Assembly: GCF_030581075.1 (NCBI RefSeq)
Contig: NZ_JAUQSW010000009.1
Coordinates: 186,001-250,000 of the forward strand
Direction of reading: 5' to 3'
DNA: 64,000 bases
Source of the DNA: Hymenobacter cheonanensis
GTDB taxonomy: Bacteria > Bacteroidota > Bacteroidia > Cytophagales > Hymenobacteraceae
The position numbers and the translations under genes are program-made. Positions 63,824 to 64,000 of the stretch are shown here, piece after piece. Position 1 is the first letter of the stretch. Every line of letters begins with the position of its first letter. The notes under the pieces were generated by a model. The model searched no databases, had not been told where the DNA came from, and saw only the letters and a program-made list of their open reading frames with translations.

Positions 63824-64000
63824 CTAGCCGGCCAGCGCGTGCAGCACCCACAGCAGGGCCAGCAGCACCAGCGGCGTGCTGATGATGGCCGCCATCGCGG
63901 TGGCTACTACCACTACGGCCTCGGCGCGAAACACGCGCCGAAACAACCGCCGCCACCCAAAAAAGAGCAGCGCCGATACTACTATCGACGCGGCGTAGAA
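63824..64000 (-). CDS. C-terminal part of a membrane protein, truncated by window
   Basis: The last 58 residues of a minus-strand gene that begins beyond the window. Two hydrophobic stretches (YAASIVVSALLFFGW and, after a basic loop RRLFRRVFRA, VVVVATAMAAIISTPLVLLA) make it a membrane protein. The frame is open to the window edge and ends with TAG. Too short to identify. Confidence 0.6.
   Translation of the reverse strand, partial: FYAASIVVSALLFFGWRRLFRRVFRAEAVVVVATAMAAIISTPLVLLALLWVLHALAG

Overview
The window is a gene-dense, GC-rich stretch of chromosome that looks like a member of the Bacteroidota, most probably the Hymenobacter/Hymenobacteraceae group. This is inferred from gene content: GH3-family protein, TIGR02757, DUF4919, MutS2, Uma2 and DUF3592 proteins, a lipid-anchored SUMF1-domain protein, and the phytochrome/heme-oxygenase pair. 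Candidate TAnnTTTG -7 boxes and the high GC with frequent GCTAGC also fit. No rRNA, tRNA, CRISPR array or complete insertion sequence was found.

Layout. 1-7.6 kb: tail of an MsbA-type ABC exporter, an AT-rich orphan gene, an NCS1 permease, Uma2, a zinc-ribbon protein, a beta-propeller lipoprotein, a VRR-NUC-like protein and GH3. 7.8-15.4 kb: OsmC, a phosphohexomutase, an XRE-S24 repressor, a three-gene operon with two paralogous lipoproteins, and a SUMF1 lipoprotein. 15.4-19.6 kb: a DUF559 nuclease-like domain fused in frame to RecQ, framed by GC-rich palindromes, then a lipoprotein esterase. 19.8-25.4 kb: an accessory zone with an AT-rich gene inserted at the 3' end of an RlmL-like methyltransferase and flanked by 50-bp copies of that end. 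It also holds an epoxide hydrolase, DUF3592, a zeta-like kinase with a 48-residue partner ORF, and an orphan. 25.4-30 kb: sugar MFS transporter, lipoprotein, MurB, OB-fold/FN3 protein.

30.2-36 kb is a light-sensing operon: heme oxygenase (makes biliverdin), bacteriophytochrome histidine kinase, a single-domain response regulator and a receiver-kinase, followed by a DisA_N/DACNV-like nucleotide-sensor candidate. 36-50 kb is mostly housekeeping: alginate lyase, MutS2, TIGR02757, LysM protein, KdsB, HPP/DUF1622 membrane proteins, CCA-adding enzyme, TsaC, alpha/beta hydrolase, methylmalonyl-CoA epimerase. 50-52.3 kb: iscS-iscU-iscA. 52.4-64 kb: a five-PAS histidine kinase, TonB-like protein, MurI, GNAT, SGNH hydrolase, an ABC ATPase/permease pair and the heptose kinase HldA. 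KdsB and HldA point to Kdo- and heptose-containing LPS; MurB and MurI serve peptidoglycan.

The most unusual content lies between and inside genes: at least five families of palindromic intergenic repeats, and two 21-bp-period arrays (46.0 kb and 62.5 kb) whose units carry a GAA-N4-TTC or CAA-N4-TTG dyad every two helical turns. These arrays also read as heptads in coding phase.
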